Of a stretch of 64,000 bases of DNA, positions 1 through 11,875 are shown in pieces. The position numbers and the translations under genes were made by a program. The stretch lies in contig OZ022505.1 in NCBI GenBank assembly GCA_963989385.1, positions 57,167,737-57,231,736 of the forward strand. Reading direction: 5' to 3'. Under the pieces are notes generated by a model. The model was given only the letters and a program-made list of their open reading frames with translations, had not been told where the DNA came from and ran no database searches. Numbering within the stretch: the first letter of the stretch is position 1; each line of letters opens with the position of its first letter. The DNA is from Ctena decussata (taxonomy: Eukaryota > Mollusca > Bivalvia > Lucinida > Lucinidae).

Positions 1-690
1 CCTTTGTATTTTTCTGCAGTTTTAAAATGATGGTGGAACAAAAAGTAAATTGTAGGAATATTCCTACAATCTGAGAGATGTGGTTTGAACTATGATTAAA
101 CTAACCTTCCTGTCTTGAAAATGGATATTCTTCAGAATGTAGGAATATTTCTACAAATTCTAAAATATAGATTATAATTCCCTCCAATTTAAGCGATTAT
201 AGAGTGTAAATAAAAAATGTTGGAATATTCCTATAATTTCAGATTTTTTTATTTATCAAAAATTTGCCATCATCCAAATTGTAGGAATATTCCTACAATC
301 TGAAAGTTCTGCGTTGAAATAGGGTTGAACAAAATTGGTTGTAATCTCTAGAATATAGCAAAATCCCTACAATCTGCAACATGTTGGATGAATTCGGATT
401 GAACCCAGTTTTGTTTTATATGTCACAAAGAAGCCATTTCCAAATTGTAGGAATATTCCTACGATTTGTAAAATATAGATAAGGTAATCATTTCCTCTTT
501 GCATTTTTCTGCAGTTACAAAAATGATAATGGAACAAAGGGGAAATTGTAGGAATATTCCTACAATCTGAAAGATCTGTGTTGAAATTGGACTGAATTAA
601 GTTCTTCAACATATAGGAATTGCTGTTCATTTTAAAAGAAGTTGATGGTTAATGAATGAATCAAATCGTAGGAATATTCCTACAATTTGA
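1..690. repeat. Spaced array of a GGAATATTCC-centred palindrome
   Basis: The dyad GTAGGAATATTCCTAC occurs seven times, perfectly or nearly so, at 52-67, 139-154, 219-234, 281-296, 447-462, 548-563 and 668-683. At several copies the symmetry extends to 22 bp. Flanking sequence is also repeated: the stretch leading into the first copy (1-50) is nearly the same as 494-546, and the words after the copies (CAATCTGAAAGATCTG-like) recur at about 66, 296 and 563. This suggests a degenerate higher-order repeat of about 0.5 kb that continues off the left edge of the window. No coding capacity; the 87-codon minus-strand ORF here is low-complexity and was not called. Confidence 0.85.
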
Positions 691-845
691 TGATATCAGT
701 TGAGCCATAGCAACACCATGGCTGGTGAAGTGTGATTTTGACCACCCCAAAACAAGGCTTCTAGGTAACCATTTTTAATGATACTCAATTTTGCACTTGC
801 AATTTCACTCTTTTTACAGTCTAAAAACCTACATTTTCAGTGCAT

Positions 846-874
846 AAAAGGACATCTCGTGGAGATGTCCTTTT
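846..874. other. Perfect 13-bp hairpin with 3-nt loop
   Basis: AAAAGGACATCTC (846-858) is followed by GTG and by its exact reverse complement (862-874). It lies about 160 bp to the right of the palindrome array. It may be the end structure of a mobile element, since some Helitrons end in such hairpins, but no CTRR end or partner terminus is visible, so it is left unassigned. Confidence 0.6.
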
Positions 875-883
875 TATTTTGGA

Positions 884-2482
884 TTCACTTTATGTTAACT
901 AACAATAATAAAATGCTAAAAAACTGCTACAATAATTGATAATAGCCTACCAAAGGAACCAAGTAGAAGTATAAAATCAAACAATTATGCATACACCATA
1001 AAAAGGAGAGAAAACAAACCAGCTTTCCCTTATCTCGCAAAATGTTTCCTACCCTAGATAGGACGTTATAACGATGTGCGGGAGGAAGTCATTAAGCTAT
1101 GCACAACAAATAAATCAGAATCACTGCCTTAGAACGGTCAGCTGTGAAACTAATAGAGCACCTAATTAATTCTATATATGAGGCTTAATCTTAGCTTTGG
1201 TTTCCGATATTGCTTTGACTACATGTACGTTCAGACCGTTCAGTTTTCTAAACGTATACTAGCTAATTCAAAGTAACAGCGCAGAAAAAGCAATATCAAT
1301 TACTGCGATTAAACAAAGTAAGGGAATGATGTAGGTGTGCACATTTAAAGTAAAATCGCAATATTTCAGCATTGTGTCATGATTTGAACAGTACCATATA
1401 CATGTACATGTAATCAGCAGAATCTAGCCAGCCTATGATTATCACTGCTGCACATATGCTGAAGATAATAAACCGGTCTTGTAACTCACTATAAAATAGT
1501 TTTCAAATGCGAAACGTGCAAATTTCGGTCAGCATATCAACTTCCCTGCCAGTCCATATTTGTGCGGTAATTGAAAATAAGTATACATGTGCAACAGTTA
1601 CTTCTCATGCCAAGAAAAATATAAAAGTCCTATTGATTTCAAAATAATGCGATAGACACTGATCAGGAGCTTATGTTGTAATCAGGTCCCATATCTCGCC
1701 ATAAAAGCAAAAGGGAACAATTATGTACAGAAATGTACAGCTGTTCACGGACGGCACGCATGGTAAATCGTGTGAACAACTCTTTCGCAGACTTATTGTC
1801 ATATAACAACCCCGATTGAAAAGACCACTCACACCAGGTGAATGAAAGAACGGACAACAACAACAAGCTACAGTAACAATTTTTCCCCTATTTTCTATTT
1901 TAAAACCCATAACCAAACAGAAAGGAAACAGAGCAGCTATACAGGTGACCATATTGCTAGATGACCAATGACAAATGAACGAGTCACACTGAGGAATCAC
2001 AAAAGAAGTACCGCATTGGAACGTTCAGTAAAGGATAACAAACCTGTTAGAACGTTTGCATGAAAAAAGAAGGTACTGACTGTTAGAAGTTGCAGCTTAA
2101 TACAATATATATAATGATATCCCTCAAGACAATGTTAATTGGTCTATTAGATGTTTAACTTAGTATATTTATTCCTATGACTGCTTCAGCAACAACACAT
2201 AGTCCTGTGAATACCTTGAAGTTATTTTATGTATATTTCATGGTTGTATGACTTTGGATTTTGCCACCATTTTAAAAATTATAGTTTTTAGAATACTTTT
2301 TTTTCTCTGCTGTCCTGGTAAATAAGTCGTTATTTGGCAAGATGGCATATAATTTAGCATCTATAAAGCATTCTTGCCTGTTTCCTTGACCTTTATTTAG
2401 GGTCTACTAAGTGCCTGATATCACCAACAATTAGTGGCTAGTCAATTAGTCTGAAATTGCAACGGTCCTGATTCTACTTATA
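884..2482. other. Intergenic, no recognisable feature
   Basis: AT-rich unique-looking sequence. Two overlapping minus-strand ORFs of 67 and 109 codons (1663-2000) are in different frames of the same DNA, show no recognised domain and are probably chance. Confidence 0.5.
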
Positions 2483-2702
2483 TATACTGGACAAAACATT
2501 AAGGATCAAACATTAGACTGAAATTTTTATATTGAAAAAAGCAATTTTCAAACATTTATTTTCTTCTGTTGAATACATTTAACAATACTGCACAAGACTG
2601 CATGACACATAGTGGAATCTGATCACGTGACACACAAGCAGAAATGAATAAACAGGCATACCCCTAAAATCAAAGTGAAAACTGGCATTAATATAAAACT
2701 GA

Positions 2703-3603
2703 ATGTCCATTATTTTTGGCTTTATCCATGCAAAATTATTTTCAGTTCTCAGTGTGACCTCCAAGGGCCTGAATAACTGCATGACAGCCACTCGGTATGC
2801 TTCTGGTAAATTCCGAGAGGCCCATTTAGGGACTCGTTTGCCATTTTTCACGAAAAGCCTGAAGGAGCTCTCCTTGAGTTTCAGGAAGCCTCTGGTGATA
2901 AAGATTGGCGGTGTAACATGTCCAAAGAATGCTCAATCGGACTTGAAACTTGTGATCAAATTGACACGTCAATGCGGGCGATTTTTCTGTCGCTAGGTAC
3001 TGGTCCACCACATTTGACCTGTGATTCGATGATGTCATCGCCAAAAACTGCAGCAAACGGTCTCGTAATTGGATAAAACGTGTCATTCCTAACTCGAACA
3101 ACAATCAGAGCGCCTCTGTCTGGTATGCGCAAGTCCATACAGCTGCCAATCCAGATGCCGCACTATACCATCACCCACCCTCCCCGAGACATCTCATATT
3201 CCTCAGCACAATTTAATTCATAGTCTACACGACGTGTACCTGGCAGGTGTCACACCCTTCTCCCATCATCGTGGATATCTACATATAAATCTGGACTCAT
3301 CTGTGAAAAGAACATGGGTCCAATGACCCAGCTGCCATTTTGTGTAACTTTTTGCCGACTGTCGCCTCGCATTTCTATGGAATCACATCAATCCTTGTCT
3401 CATGACCAGCATGCAAGTGCGCAAATTAGCTGTGTAAAGTCTGTTTCTATCCGTTTGCGCTGAAATTGGCCGATTAAATCATTAAATGGACAAACACTGC
3501 GCGTCCTCACAGTGTTATTGTGATGAACCAGTTGTTTGGGACAGAAATTATCGTCGGTATGAACAAGTCTAATTAATCGCGGGTTTAAAATCTGATTGAA
3601 CAT
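2703..3603 (-). pseudogene. Tc1-like transposase, frameshifted remnant
   Basis: On the minus strand, N-terminal-like residues (3603-3400) are followed by broken frames. Near 3110-2970 a Tc1-type core is recognisable: RPFAAVFGDD, then HRSNVVDQYLATEK. Near 2915-2880 a PIEH-type motif, where the third catalytic acidic residue of the DDE triad sits in this family, appears in another frame as SPIEHSLDML. The C-terminus follows in yet another frame (LLQAFREKWQTSP, then KWASRNLPEAYRVAVMQ). The block around the second catalytic D is disrupted. The protein would have cut and joined transposon ends, but frameshifts and stops rule out function. Family assignment rests on motif order rather than a search. 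Confidence 0.65.
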
Positions 3604-3639
3604 GCTTGACAGATGTTACAAAACACCAATTCTAGTCAC

Positions 3640-3783
3640 CAGAGGCTTCAGGAAACTCCTGGGGAGCTAATTCAGGCCTTTCATGAAAAATGGCAAACGA
3701 GTCCCCAAATGAGCTTCCAGCGCTTTACCAAAAGAACACCGAGTAGCTTTCGTGCAGTTTTTTCAGACCCACAAAGATATTGA
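3640..3783 (+). pseudogene. Second, inverted copy of the Tc1-like transposase C-terminus
   Basis: The plus strand reads QETPGELIQAFHEKWQTSPQ and continues to a stop near 3783. This matches the C-terminal segment encoded on the opposite strand at about 2900-2760. The two copies point toward opposite ends of the same element. They have diverged clearly, so the inverted duplication is old. Not functional. Confidence 0.65.
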
Positions 3784-4050
3784 TGAGCACCGGCAATGGT
3801 TTTGCACGGATAAAGCCAAATATCACGGACATTTAATTTTGTGGTGATGCCAACTTTTACTTCAGTTTTAGGGGTATATCTGTTTAATCGTTTCTACTGG
3901 TGGACTAAGTGATCCGATTCCAATATTTTTCATGCAGTTCTCTGCCGCTTTGACAGCTGTACTGAACAGAAGAAGATCATTTTTGATTAATTTATTTTTC
4001 ATGATTTAAGCTTCAGTCAAATTTTATCCCTAACTTTTTTGACCAGTATA

Positions 4051-5755
4051 GTTCACCATCCTATATTTCGTTTGCCATATACCAAGAGTAAAAAGTTAAT
4101 AGACAGGGATCGTATTTGAAATAGTGGTTCAGTCGGACTCTGCAAAGAACGTCATACTATATATTGGTCACTGTGGCATATCTTTCAATCTCCAGTGATT
4201 TCGACTTTTATCACCAACACTATGTAATGGATTTCAATCATTCTTGGGATAGCGAGTCACTCTGACACTGCCACGGCTGAAACTACCTTTATGTCAGTGC
4301 TACATATATCTATTGGTTAAGTGAGTGTTTTTTTTTGTTTACTTTTTATAACTTCAACTGTATTGAATTGGTATGTCTCACAGTTATATCTGACTCTTCA
4401 AATGACCCATGCTATTAATTGGGCAGTATGACCTGTATTATCTGCTGTTCTTAAAGCATGTTTTTAGGCCCAAACTGTACACAATTTCCTTCTTAAAATT
4501 GTAAATCATTTTTTTCCAACACAAACACTTATCATAAACAAACAGCAAAAGAGCTATTTTTAAACAGATTTGCCTACGAAGGACATAACCATTCTTATTT
4601 ATCCTCACTGCAGCTAGTATTGTGTCGTATGGCAGCCGTAGAACGTCTCTCCATACATAATCACAGCTATTTTAATATCTTTGTCGTATTATTTGCTCCC
4701 ACAGCATGCTACTGTTCAGAAAGTATTTCTCTGAATACGACTTCTTTCAAATCTCGTTGTGTAAATGTGCCTGCGAGTATTTGTCAGTTCATTGAATTGA
4801 CTTAGATTGTCGGTGTTCAACGATGATCCAGCTACAACCCATGGCCTACTTTCTTACAAAGGGTCTTAAGTCTTATGGGCTAAATGATTTAATGAGTGGA
4901 TAAATTGCGTTGATGTAAGCGTAAGTAAAGTGATACTGATCACTTTATCAAGTTTATAACTCTTATGAATTAATGGTATTGTAAATTCTAGTATATTCAA
5001 TGAGATATGTTAATTTAAAGAGCTGACTGAAACTAATCAGGAAGATATTAAATCCATGTTTTGGCTCAGTATCAAAGAGTTTAATTCCATCAACACAAGT
5101 CAGACCAGCACGTATCCAAACATTCTTCAATTCCAGTCCTGACTTTTAGTAAAGCATCAGGTGGTGATAACAAATGTCAGTATGTCACATTTGTACAGTT
5201 TGCTACGGCTATTGATTAGACTGAACTACAATATATCTAAGATTAAAATTCATCTGGAGATTGTTCATAGAAACTGCTGTTTAAAGCATCTGATGCAAAC
5301 CATCAATAACAGAAATGATTTCAAACACATCAAAATCTAAATAAAATGGATCACCTTTTGAATAAGCCTGCATCTTGTAGTTAGTGTGACACACCCTTGA
5401 GTAACTTTAGACAAATACAAAATAAAAAACGAATGATAACGACAGTAAGAAATGGTGAAAATAGGATACAATGTAAATAATGGTTCTTTATTTCTAGTAA
5501 AGAGCAATAAACCGAATAACCGAGTAAATCACAAAACAAGAGAAACACATAAAACTGTTTCGTTGGATTATATCATTTGTATGATACGTTCTGTCAAACA
5601 TATCTGATGAAATAAACGCGATTCTATCAATTATATGGACGACTGACTTCCTTTCCTTTTCCGTTAAACGTGGTCCCGTTTTAACTTTGCATCTAACTAG
5701 TCATGATTCATTGGGTCTACTGTGTTTGCTAATTGGATTGAGATGAACGGGTACA
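4051..5755. other. Intergenic, no recognisable gene
   Basis: AT-rich sequence with one small hairpin (AAAGTGAT...ATCACTTT, about 4929-4948). A 61-codon plus-strand ORF (4620-4805) has no recognised motif. Confidence 0.5.
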
Positions 5756-5978
5756 GGGGCCGTATTCATAAAACGACTTAAGTCGTAGCTATGCGGTTGC
5801 TAAGGCTAAATTTCTTTGAAGGAGATTCCCTGCAACTGTGAAATTTGCTCTGGAGGAACAGTCTTAAAAAGACTGTTCCTCCAGAGCAAATTTCATAGTT
5901 GTAGGGAATCTCCTTCATAGAAATTCAGCCTTAGCAACAGCATAGCAACCACTTAAGTCGTTTTATAAATACCGCCCC
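5756..5978. mobile_element. Foldback MITE, about 223 bp
   Basis: Almost the whole element is one inverted repeat. The left arm starts GGGGCCGTATTCATAAAACG and the right arm ends with the near reverse complement (...TAAATACCGCCCC). The centre is the tight hairpin AGTCTT-AAA-AAGACT (5860-5874). Arms are about 105 bp with few mismatches, mostly in the outer third. No ORF. No convincing target duplication was seen. Confidence 0.85.
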
Positions 5979-7829
5979 AGTTCTACTTTAATCGCCATTT
6001 TCGCAAAGGAAGCCTTTTTATGACTTCCTGATGGCTTGCTTGATGGACCACAGTTTCATAGAGCATGATCCTGATTAATCCTCCAATTACAAATTGAAGA
6101 ACATATGTAAGACAACAACATTGGTGTTTAATGAATTTGAATCACTGAACATATAATATACGTATTTGTCCCACTTTGAAAATGTGCCTGGATTAGGTTC
6201 AAGAATCAATTATAATAGTCATTCCAAGCCCCACTTATTTCAGATTTCAATAGAAGCTGATTTATATTATAATTTCAAGCATGCGAAGCCCTAAAGTTGC
6301 AGAATTTCATCTGGGAACATTCTTGCTATCTTAATTTGAGGTTTGCTATATCTTTAGTAGTTGGCGGCATGCTTAAAAGCAAATTAGAATCTAATATCTC
6401 AGCAGAGAGGGTAGTTTTATTGTGATTAAATTTTGATACGCTTTAATCTCCTGAGATGTTCCGTAATTGCTTTAATATTGTAAATAGTCTCAAAACCCAT
6501 GTTATTCAAAAGTGTCAGTTCTGCTGTTTGATAGAGAGATGTACAAAGAATATGTGGGTCAATTGCAGCTCTGCAGGTACAGAGTACTGACATGATTTAA
6601 CGAATGTTGATTCAACGCCATGACATGGAAACAATTAGGGGATTGCTGTACTCAAAATTGTCATATAATTGTAAAATGCAATATGCAAGCATAAAACGGA
6701 CGTTTTACCTCCCAATATGACATATTTAGATATAATTATTCTCATTCTAATGCCCTGTTTGAAAGTTTTGCCTTTGAAAGTGTACTGCTTTGCATCCTAA
6801 GTATCGGTTAATCAAACATCAGCCAATTCAAAGGACGTTTTATAAAAGTATAATGGGTTTCCGACTGAAAATCGCGTTGAAGACTGTTGATGTTTAACAA
6901 TCAGACCTCGTGTTATATTCATAAGTGCATTCGAATATTGGGTCAATCTTGTTTCAAATTTATGTGTCAAGTACAATTTATAAGCCGTGCCTCTTTAATA
7001 TAACCTATATGCAGCCAAACTCGAAGACTGTTGTGTGAATACGTAAAAACAAGATGCACTAGTAACAATAGATTATTGGCATGACAAAGTGATACTGTGA
7101 TGTGTTTCTGCGGATGTCTAGAGCATACAAAAGTGCTATAGACCTTCCCGGGCCACGCCTAGAATTTCACTGAAAAGGCACCTGATAGGTTATAACTGAC
7201 CAATGCAGCGATAACGTAGCACGTGACAAAGTCCCAACAACAACAAGTCCATGATTTACCTTACAGTTAATGAAGAGATGTATACCAGTTTAAAGTAGGC
7301 GGGGCTTCGGAAAGGCTCATTACACCAAGTGTTCGACTTCGAATATAAAACGAAATACAAATGTCAGAGGTGCTGAACACAAGCACTTTATCATCAGGAG
7401 TTACCAGTAATACTCACACATGTACATGTATAATGATCTTTTATACCAATATTAGTGAGTTATAAAAATTGAGAAACGACAAGAGCGTAAATGACGAGCA
7501 AACACCTATCATGTTCTCTCTAAGACTAATCACTACGCATTGTTGTTAGATATTCTGTAGCTGCTGAGCACCATTTATTTGAAATATGCTACGGAAAAGA
7601 ATTACACATATACTTGAATTATGTTTCTTTCAAGTAATGTTAGGTTATCTGGAAGCAATTAAAATCAATAGGATTGCAAACTGTTTCAATGATTTTAAAA
7701 GTGATATTTTAATAGAAAACAGCGATGTCGGCTAACAAAGATAATGCGCTGACTTGGATGCTTATTTGCGATATACATGTACTGGTGCTAAATAGAATGA
7801 CAGCCGTATCTTGAATGTGATTGCACTTA
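5979..7829. other. Intergenic, no recognisable gene
   Basis: AT-rich. Around 7140-7330 there is a less AT-rich patch with a CCAAT word and a GGCGGGGC box. This could be promoter-like, but no transcript or downstream ORF supports it. Confidence 0.4.
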
Positions 7830-7833
7830 GGGT

Positions 7834-8262
7834 AGAGTCGGGTAACTTCGATCAGGGAGGTAAATTCGGAATACCACAGTGAAAATCCAGACCATAATGA
7901 GCCGTGTCATCAGGATTTTCACTGTTTGACCAGTTAAATTTATTTTAGTGTCAAACAATGGACATATGAGCCGCGACACGACAAAACCAACAATGTGGTT
8001 GTGCGTCCAGCACAGACTCAGATCAGCCTGGGCATCCGCCCAGTCTGATCAGAGTCTTCGCTGTCCGCAGGGAGGTAGCTTAGACCCTTAGCTACCCTTT
8101 GAGCATTTAACGATGAGTCTGATAAAACTTGGCAGATGCCCAGGCTGATCTGAGTCTGCGCTGGGCGCACAACCACATTGTTGGTTTTGTCGTGTCGCGG
8201 CTCATATAAAGGAAACAATGCCACTGTCTGAATTTACCCGCTGTCCGAAGTTACCCGACTCT
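7834..8262. mobile_element. MITE with subterminal inverted repeats, split by a nested MITE
   Basis: The ends are inverted copies of AGAGTCGGGTAACTTCG (7834-7850 and 8246-8262). Just inside, GGTAAATTCGGA-type sequence is mirrored by TCTGAATTTACCCGC-type sequence. The same element without an insertion lies at 61781-61986, which proves that 7968-8203 plus a 4-bp duplication is a later insertion. Confidence 0.85.
7968..8203. mobile_element. GAGCCGCGAC-type palindromic MITE, copy 1 (236 bp, nested)
   Basis: The terminal inverted repeats start GAGCCGCGACACGACAAAAC and are near perfect for about 35 bp. Inside are mirrored words (CAGCCTGGGC / GCCCAGGCTG, AGACTCAGATCAG / CTGATCTGAGTCTG) and a central TAGCTTAGACCCTTAGCTA hairpin, so the single strand can fold end to end. 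It is flanked by ATAT at 7964-7967 and 8204-8207. Comparison with the empty site at 61924-61932 shows one ATAT, so the target duplication is 4 bp. No coding capacity. Confidence 0.9.
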
Positions 8263-9626
8263 CCATTACACACTTTCCACCAGTATATTGCACCCATAAG
8301 ACACGGGTGTAAAGTGAAATTTTTCTACATTTATGTTTATCTGTATTATAGTCTTACTAATTCACAATTCGCAAATCGCGCCTACTTTAAACAGGTATTC
8401 ATCTCTTCATTAATTGTAAGGTAAAATCTCGGACTAACTTTGGGACATCAAACACGTGCGACTTATTTTTGAGGATTATGTCATATGCTAGGGTGCCGTT
8501 GATTTCGTCAGCACAATCAGATGACTTTTGGGTGACATTCTAGGTTTGGTCCTGAAAGGAATTATATTAACTCATTTCTCAGAAAGGTGTATTACTTGAT
8601 GTCTCAAAGTCGAAGTTTTTCCACAAACTACTGATATTCTGGCCCCATAAAATTTAAATTTGGTTACCAGTAGTTAATATATCGATTTTGATATACGTGC
8701 TTCTCGAACTACTGCCGAATTTACACTTGTTAACCCAAAATTAGATTTTGTTGTTTCACAAGTTTTTATCTATGTAAATTTCACTGCAAATACGAAAAAA
8801 TCTAATGGTTCTTTCACATGAACTAATAAACTCAATCAAGAAAGTAAGAGAATCAGTGTGCAATGGATAGCATCTTAGTATGCATCAATACATACATATA
8901 GTGCAACTATTGTACATGTAAATAGTTCTGAAAACACCATAAAAACATTCACAAAAGATATGATCACCACCATAGCTAACTCTCGATATTTCAAACAATG
9001 ATATCTCAAAATACCCACCTACATGTAGTTATGAAATATTGTAAATACAAAGTTCCTATTTTCCTTTATATTTAAACTCCTGATATCTCAAACTGCTGGT
9101 GTCTCATAGTAAATTTACTTTAAAATATCAGTAGGTTGAGATGAGCTTTGACTCTGAGATGCAGAGAGGTGAATCCAGAAACTGTTACATTATATTTTAA
9201 ATGATAAATGATGTCTCTGATAAAAGCGTGGGTTTTCTGTAATTGCCTTCCGTAAGGTGGTAAAAGTTTAGGCTCTAATTGTTTTAGAACTACACATGAA
9301 TACACTTTAAGATAATTGTTATGTGTCACGACACTTGGGATATATCGAGGCCAAACATGCCACCCCATTATTGCACTTTTACTACGACAAGAGTTTGGAA
9401 ACAAATGAAAAATCTTTCAGAAGATGTGTTTAAATGCAAGTACTTCTATCAGAGCGTCAGAATTTTAACATTATCTAACACTGGGTATATGATGGCAGAT
9501 AAATCTTGTAAATTTTCATTCACTGTGTACTACTCCACCTACGTCTTACAAATTCAGATTTACTTCACACTTTCAGATATTCCTAAGTTCTCAGACTTTG
9601 GAATATATGCATTTATGTCTCTCATT
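8263..9626. other. Intergenic with a diffuse GATATCTCAAA-type repeat
   Basis: Sequence at about 8580-8720 and 9000-9110 uses words such as TGTCTCAAAGTCGAAG and GATATCTCAAA that recur at 48900-49080, suggesting an old dispersed repeat. The 132-codon plus-strand ORF at 9321-9719 runs into the SINE at 9638 and was not accepted as a gene. Confidence 0.4.
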
Positions 9627-9637
9627 CAGTCACTGGT

Positions 9638-9844
9638 GTCTGGCCACATACTTTCGTTTGTCCTTCCGCTGATTCAAGAAGGGCAGTTGTCAGTTACTGG
9701 CGAAAGTATGTGCACTTAGTACTGGTTAACCGCTTAGGAGGTCTAAGCCTGCCCAGGAATAGTGTGGTTAGGTTAACTGACCGTCCCGACATGACCTTAG
9801 TTGTTTGCCGTGGACGTTAAGATCAAATCAACCAACCAACCAAC
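9638..9844 (+). mobile_element. tRNA-derived SINE, 5'-truncated, with TSD
   Basis: This copy starts at GTCTGGCCACATAC and ends in an (AACC)n tail. It is flanked by an 11-bp target duplication with one mismatch, CAGT(C/T)ACTGGT, at 9627-9637 and 9845-9855. The body is over 90% identical to copies at 50253-50471 and 23645-23837. It would be mobilised in trans by a LINE reverse transcriptase; the A-box head is missing here. Confidence 0.85.
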
Positions 9845-9855
9845 CAGTTACTGGT

Positions 9856-10467
9856 AATGTGGAAGGAACGACCAATATATCTTTATGCCATTTTTGCTAG
9901 TCCAGATGCGGATAGCCACTTATGATCACCATCAGTAAACAGTCCTTAGGTATAAAACTCACATCAAGAGCTAACTTTATGAAATCAGCGCTGCTTATAC
10001 GTCTCTTTGATGGGATTTAAGAAGGGCAAAACTATGTTCGAGTGTTTAAAGACGTTGCGTCAGATGTTGGTGATAATTTGTGTAACGTCCAAAACGACGT
10101 ATTTTTCACAGAGTGGCGATGTTTATTACGTTAATCCTATGCACTAATTCAATTTATTGCTGTAAAATGAAAATAATCAGATGAATCGTTTTGTTTCTTA
10201 TTTCTGTTGATAGCATGGTGGGTTTTAAAATACATGCTCCAGAGCAGAATTAAGAAAAATAGAGTATACCTAGGTAAACTCAAGCCCAAGTTGTATGGGC
10301 GATAAACATATACTGTTTATGCTCAATAAACTCTTGAACTTGAACTTGAACTCAATTATTTTCAGTATTAAATGGGGTCGGTCGGGGTTTATAGATTTGT
10401 TCCCGTAATTATTCAACGGTGTAAAGTTTAATCTAAGGCCGGGGTACAAAACTTCCTTCAATATGCC
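9856..10467. other. Intergenic; possible retroposon tail at 10324-10352
   Basis: Mostly unremarkable. At 10324-10352, AATAAA is followed by repeats of CTTGAA/TTGAAC, a pattern common at the 3' ends of non-LTR retroposons. No body of such an element was recognised upstream. Confidence 0.35.
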
Positions 10468-10640
10468 CAGCGAAAACGCTAATAAGCGTGCACATCCTCG
10501 CAGTCTGATCAGTCTTCGTTGTGCGCTCTGTGGATAGCTAGCGACCCAATGCTTTTAACTGATGTATGTGAAGTCTGATCAGACTGCGCGAATGCGCAGG
10601 CTGATCTGTGTCTTCGATGAGCGCACATGTAAATTCTTAT
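10468..10640. mobile_element. Diverged remnant of the GAGCC palindromic MITE family
   Basis: Internal words of the family are present in order (CGCAGTCTGATCAG, CTTCGTTGTGCGC, GTCTGATCAGACTGCGCG, GCGCAGGCTGATCTG), but the GAGCC termini are lost. An overlapping minus-strand ORF is a shadow of this repeat. Confidence 0.6.
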
Positions 10641-11740
10641 AATTTCGGCGGAGCCATGCTGATATTTGCTCTCGTCCTTTCTTCTTTCTCTCATCTTTTG
10701 TCTACTGAAACTGCTCGTGAATGGTCATTTTGCCCGAATAATTGAAAACATTGAAATTTGATATGATTATTAATTTATCGGAATATTAGTTTTGAAGACA
10801 CTGTGTGATTTAATTTATGATACTTACGCATATAAGCTACAGATAAGCCAAAATTCTAACGGCAACGTTTAACAGCGTTTTCACGGCGCGATAAATAAAG
10901 GACAAAGACGGTGTTTGTGACATTTTACCTAGACAAAGCATTTCAAAGATATTTTAATCAATATTCAACCATTTCGCTTGATTCAAAAAATAGCCTTGAG
11001 TATATAAAAAACGCATTTACATATTTTATTTCGTAAAAGAGATTCGAAGAGATATTTTTTCTATTTAGTAACGAAATATGCCTCGTATTTATGATGACGT
11101 CATTTCTGTGAGTGTGACAATTTTCCTAGACATCGCAAAATATCGATAATTTTTCGTAAAATAGAAAAAAATCACGAATAAATTAAAAATTTTGTTCTGT
11201 TTTCAAAACGAATTTTTCTGAAATACTTCAATTTACAAACCGACGAATCACTAAAAAGTAATACACCAAAATATATACATACCCTCCATCTTTTCTCCCA
11301 TTTTCTTTAGATCTCTACACTTTCACATTATTTGCTTGGCCGGCCATTACTTGTTTGTTTGTTTAGTGGGGTCAGTTTCACGCATAACGATGTGAAGATT
11401 GGCGCAAAACGTCACTATGAGCGAAAATTTACACGATTTTTATAATCATTAGTTATAATTTTTATATTTTGAAGCTCCCCAGTAATCCATTTCTGTTACG
11501 TTTCTACATGCAAAATTCGACGTTATTCACCTAATATGTGGACAATAACTTTTACGTATTGTCTAAATTGGTCACGTTTTCCCCTCCAATGTAAAATGTA
11601 ATTAATTACTTTTTGAATGATGTTTAGTTTGTAGAAATGTGTCAAGGAATAAGTGAAGGAGCGAACATTCAATATTAAGACCCCCTAACTTTTTGAAATT
11701 ATCACCAACATCTGACGCGACGTCAAAAGCATTTATTTGC
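10641..11740. other. Intergenic, very AT-rich
   Basis: No gene, tRNA or element recognised. Long AT-rich runs occur at 10980-11240. Confidence 0.5.

Positions 11741-11780
<40 letters not shown>
11741..11780. repeat. (GATA)n microsatellite
   Basis: About ten uninterrupted AGAT units. It makes a run of YLSI residues in a minus-strand ORF that is therefore an artefact. Confidence 0.95.
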
Positions 11781-11782
<2 letters not shown>

Positions 11783-11875
11783 AAAGCATCTAGCGCACAA
11801 AATTGGTCCAAATCGTTGAGTACCATTGAATTTGTTACCAGAGTAACACCAGTAACTTGCCGTAACTAGATCATG

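Larger units (their letters stand above)
2483..4050. mobile_element. Degenerate Tc1-like DNA transposon with long inverted ends
   Basis: The element ends in imperfect terminal inverted repeats of about 25 bp beginning TATACTGG on both sides (2483-2505 and the reverse complement of 4026-4050), with TA at the ends as expected for Tc1/mariner insertions. The inverted similarity continues far inward: about 2510-2900 is similar to the reverse complement of about 3640-4030. Both arms therefore carry the 3' end of the transposase gene, and the middle holds the rest of one minus-strand copy. The structure looks like a transposon that gained an inverted copy of its own 3' half. Internal frameshifts make it non-autonomous. 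Confidence 0.75.

Noticed and set aside
7140..7330. Promoter with GC box and CCAAT box
   Set aside because: Single short words only, with no transcript, CpG island or downstream coding sequence to support it.
9321..9719. 132-codon plus-strand ORF as a gene
   Set aside because: Its last third is SINE sequence at 9638 and the rest has no motif; the stop lies in the SINE.
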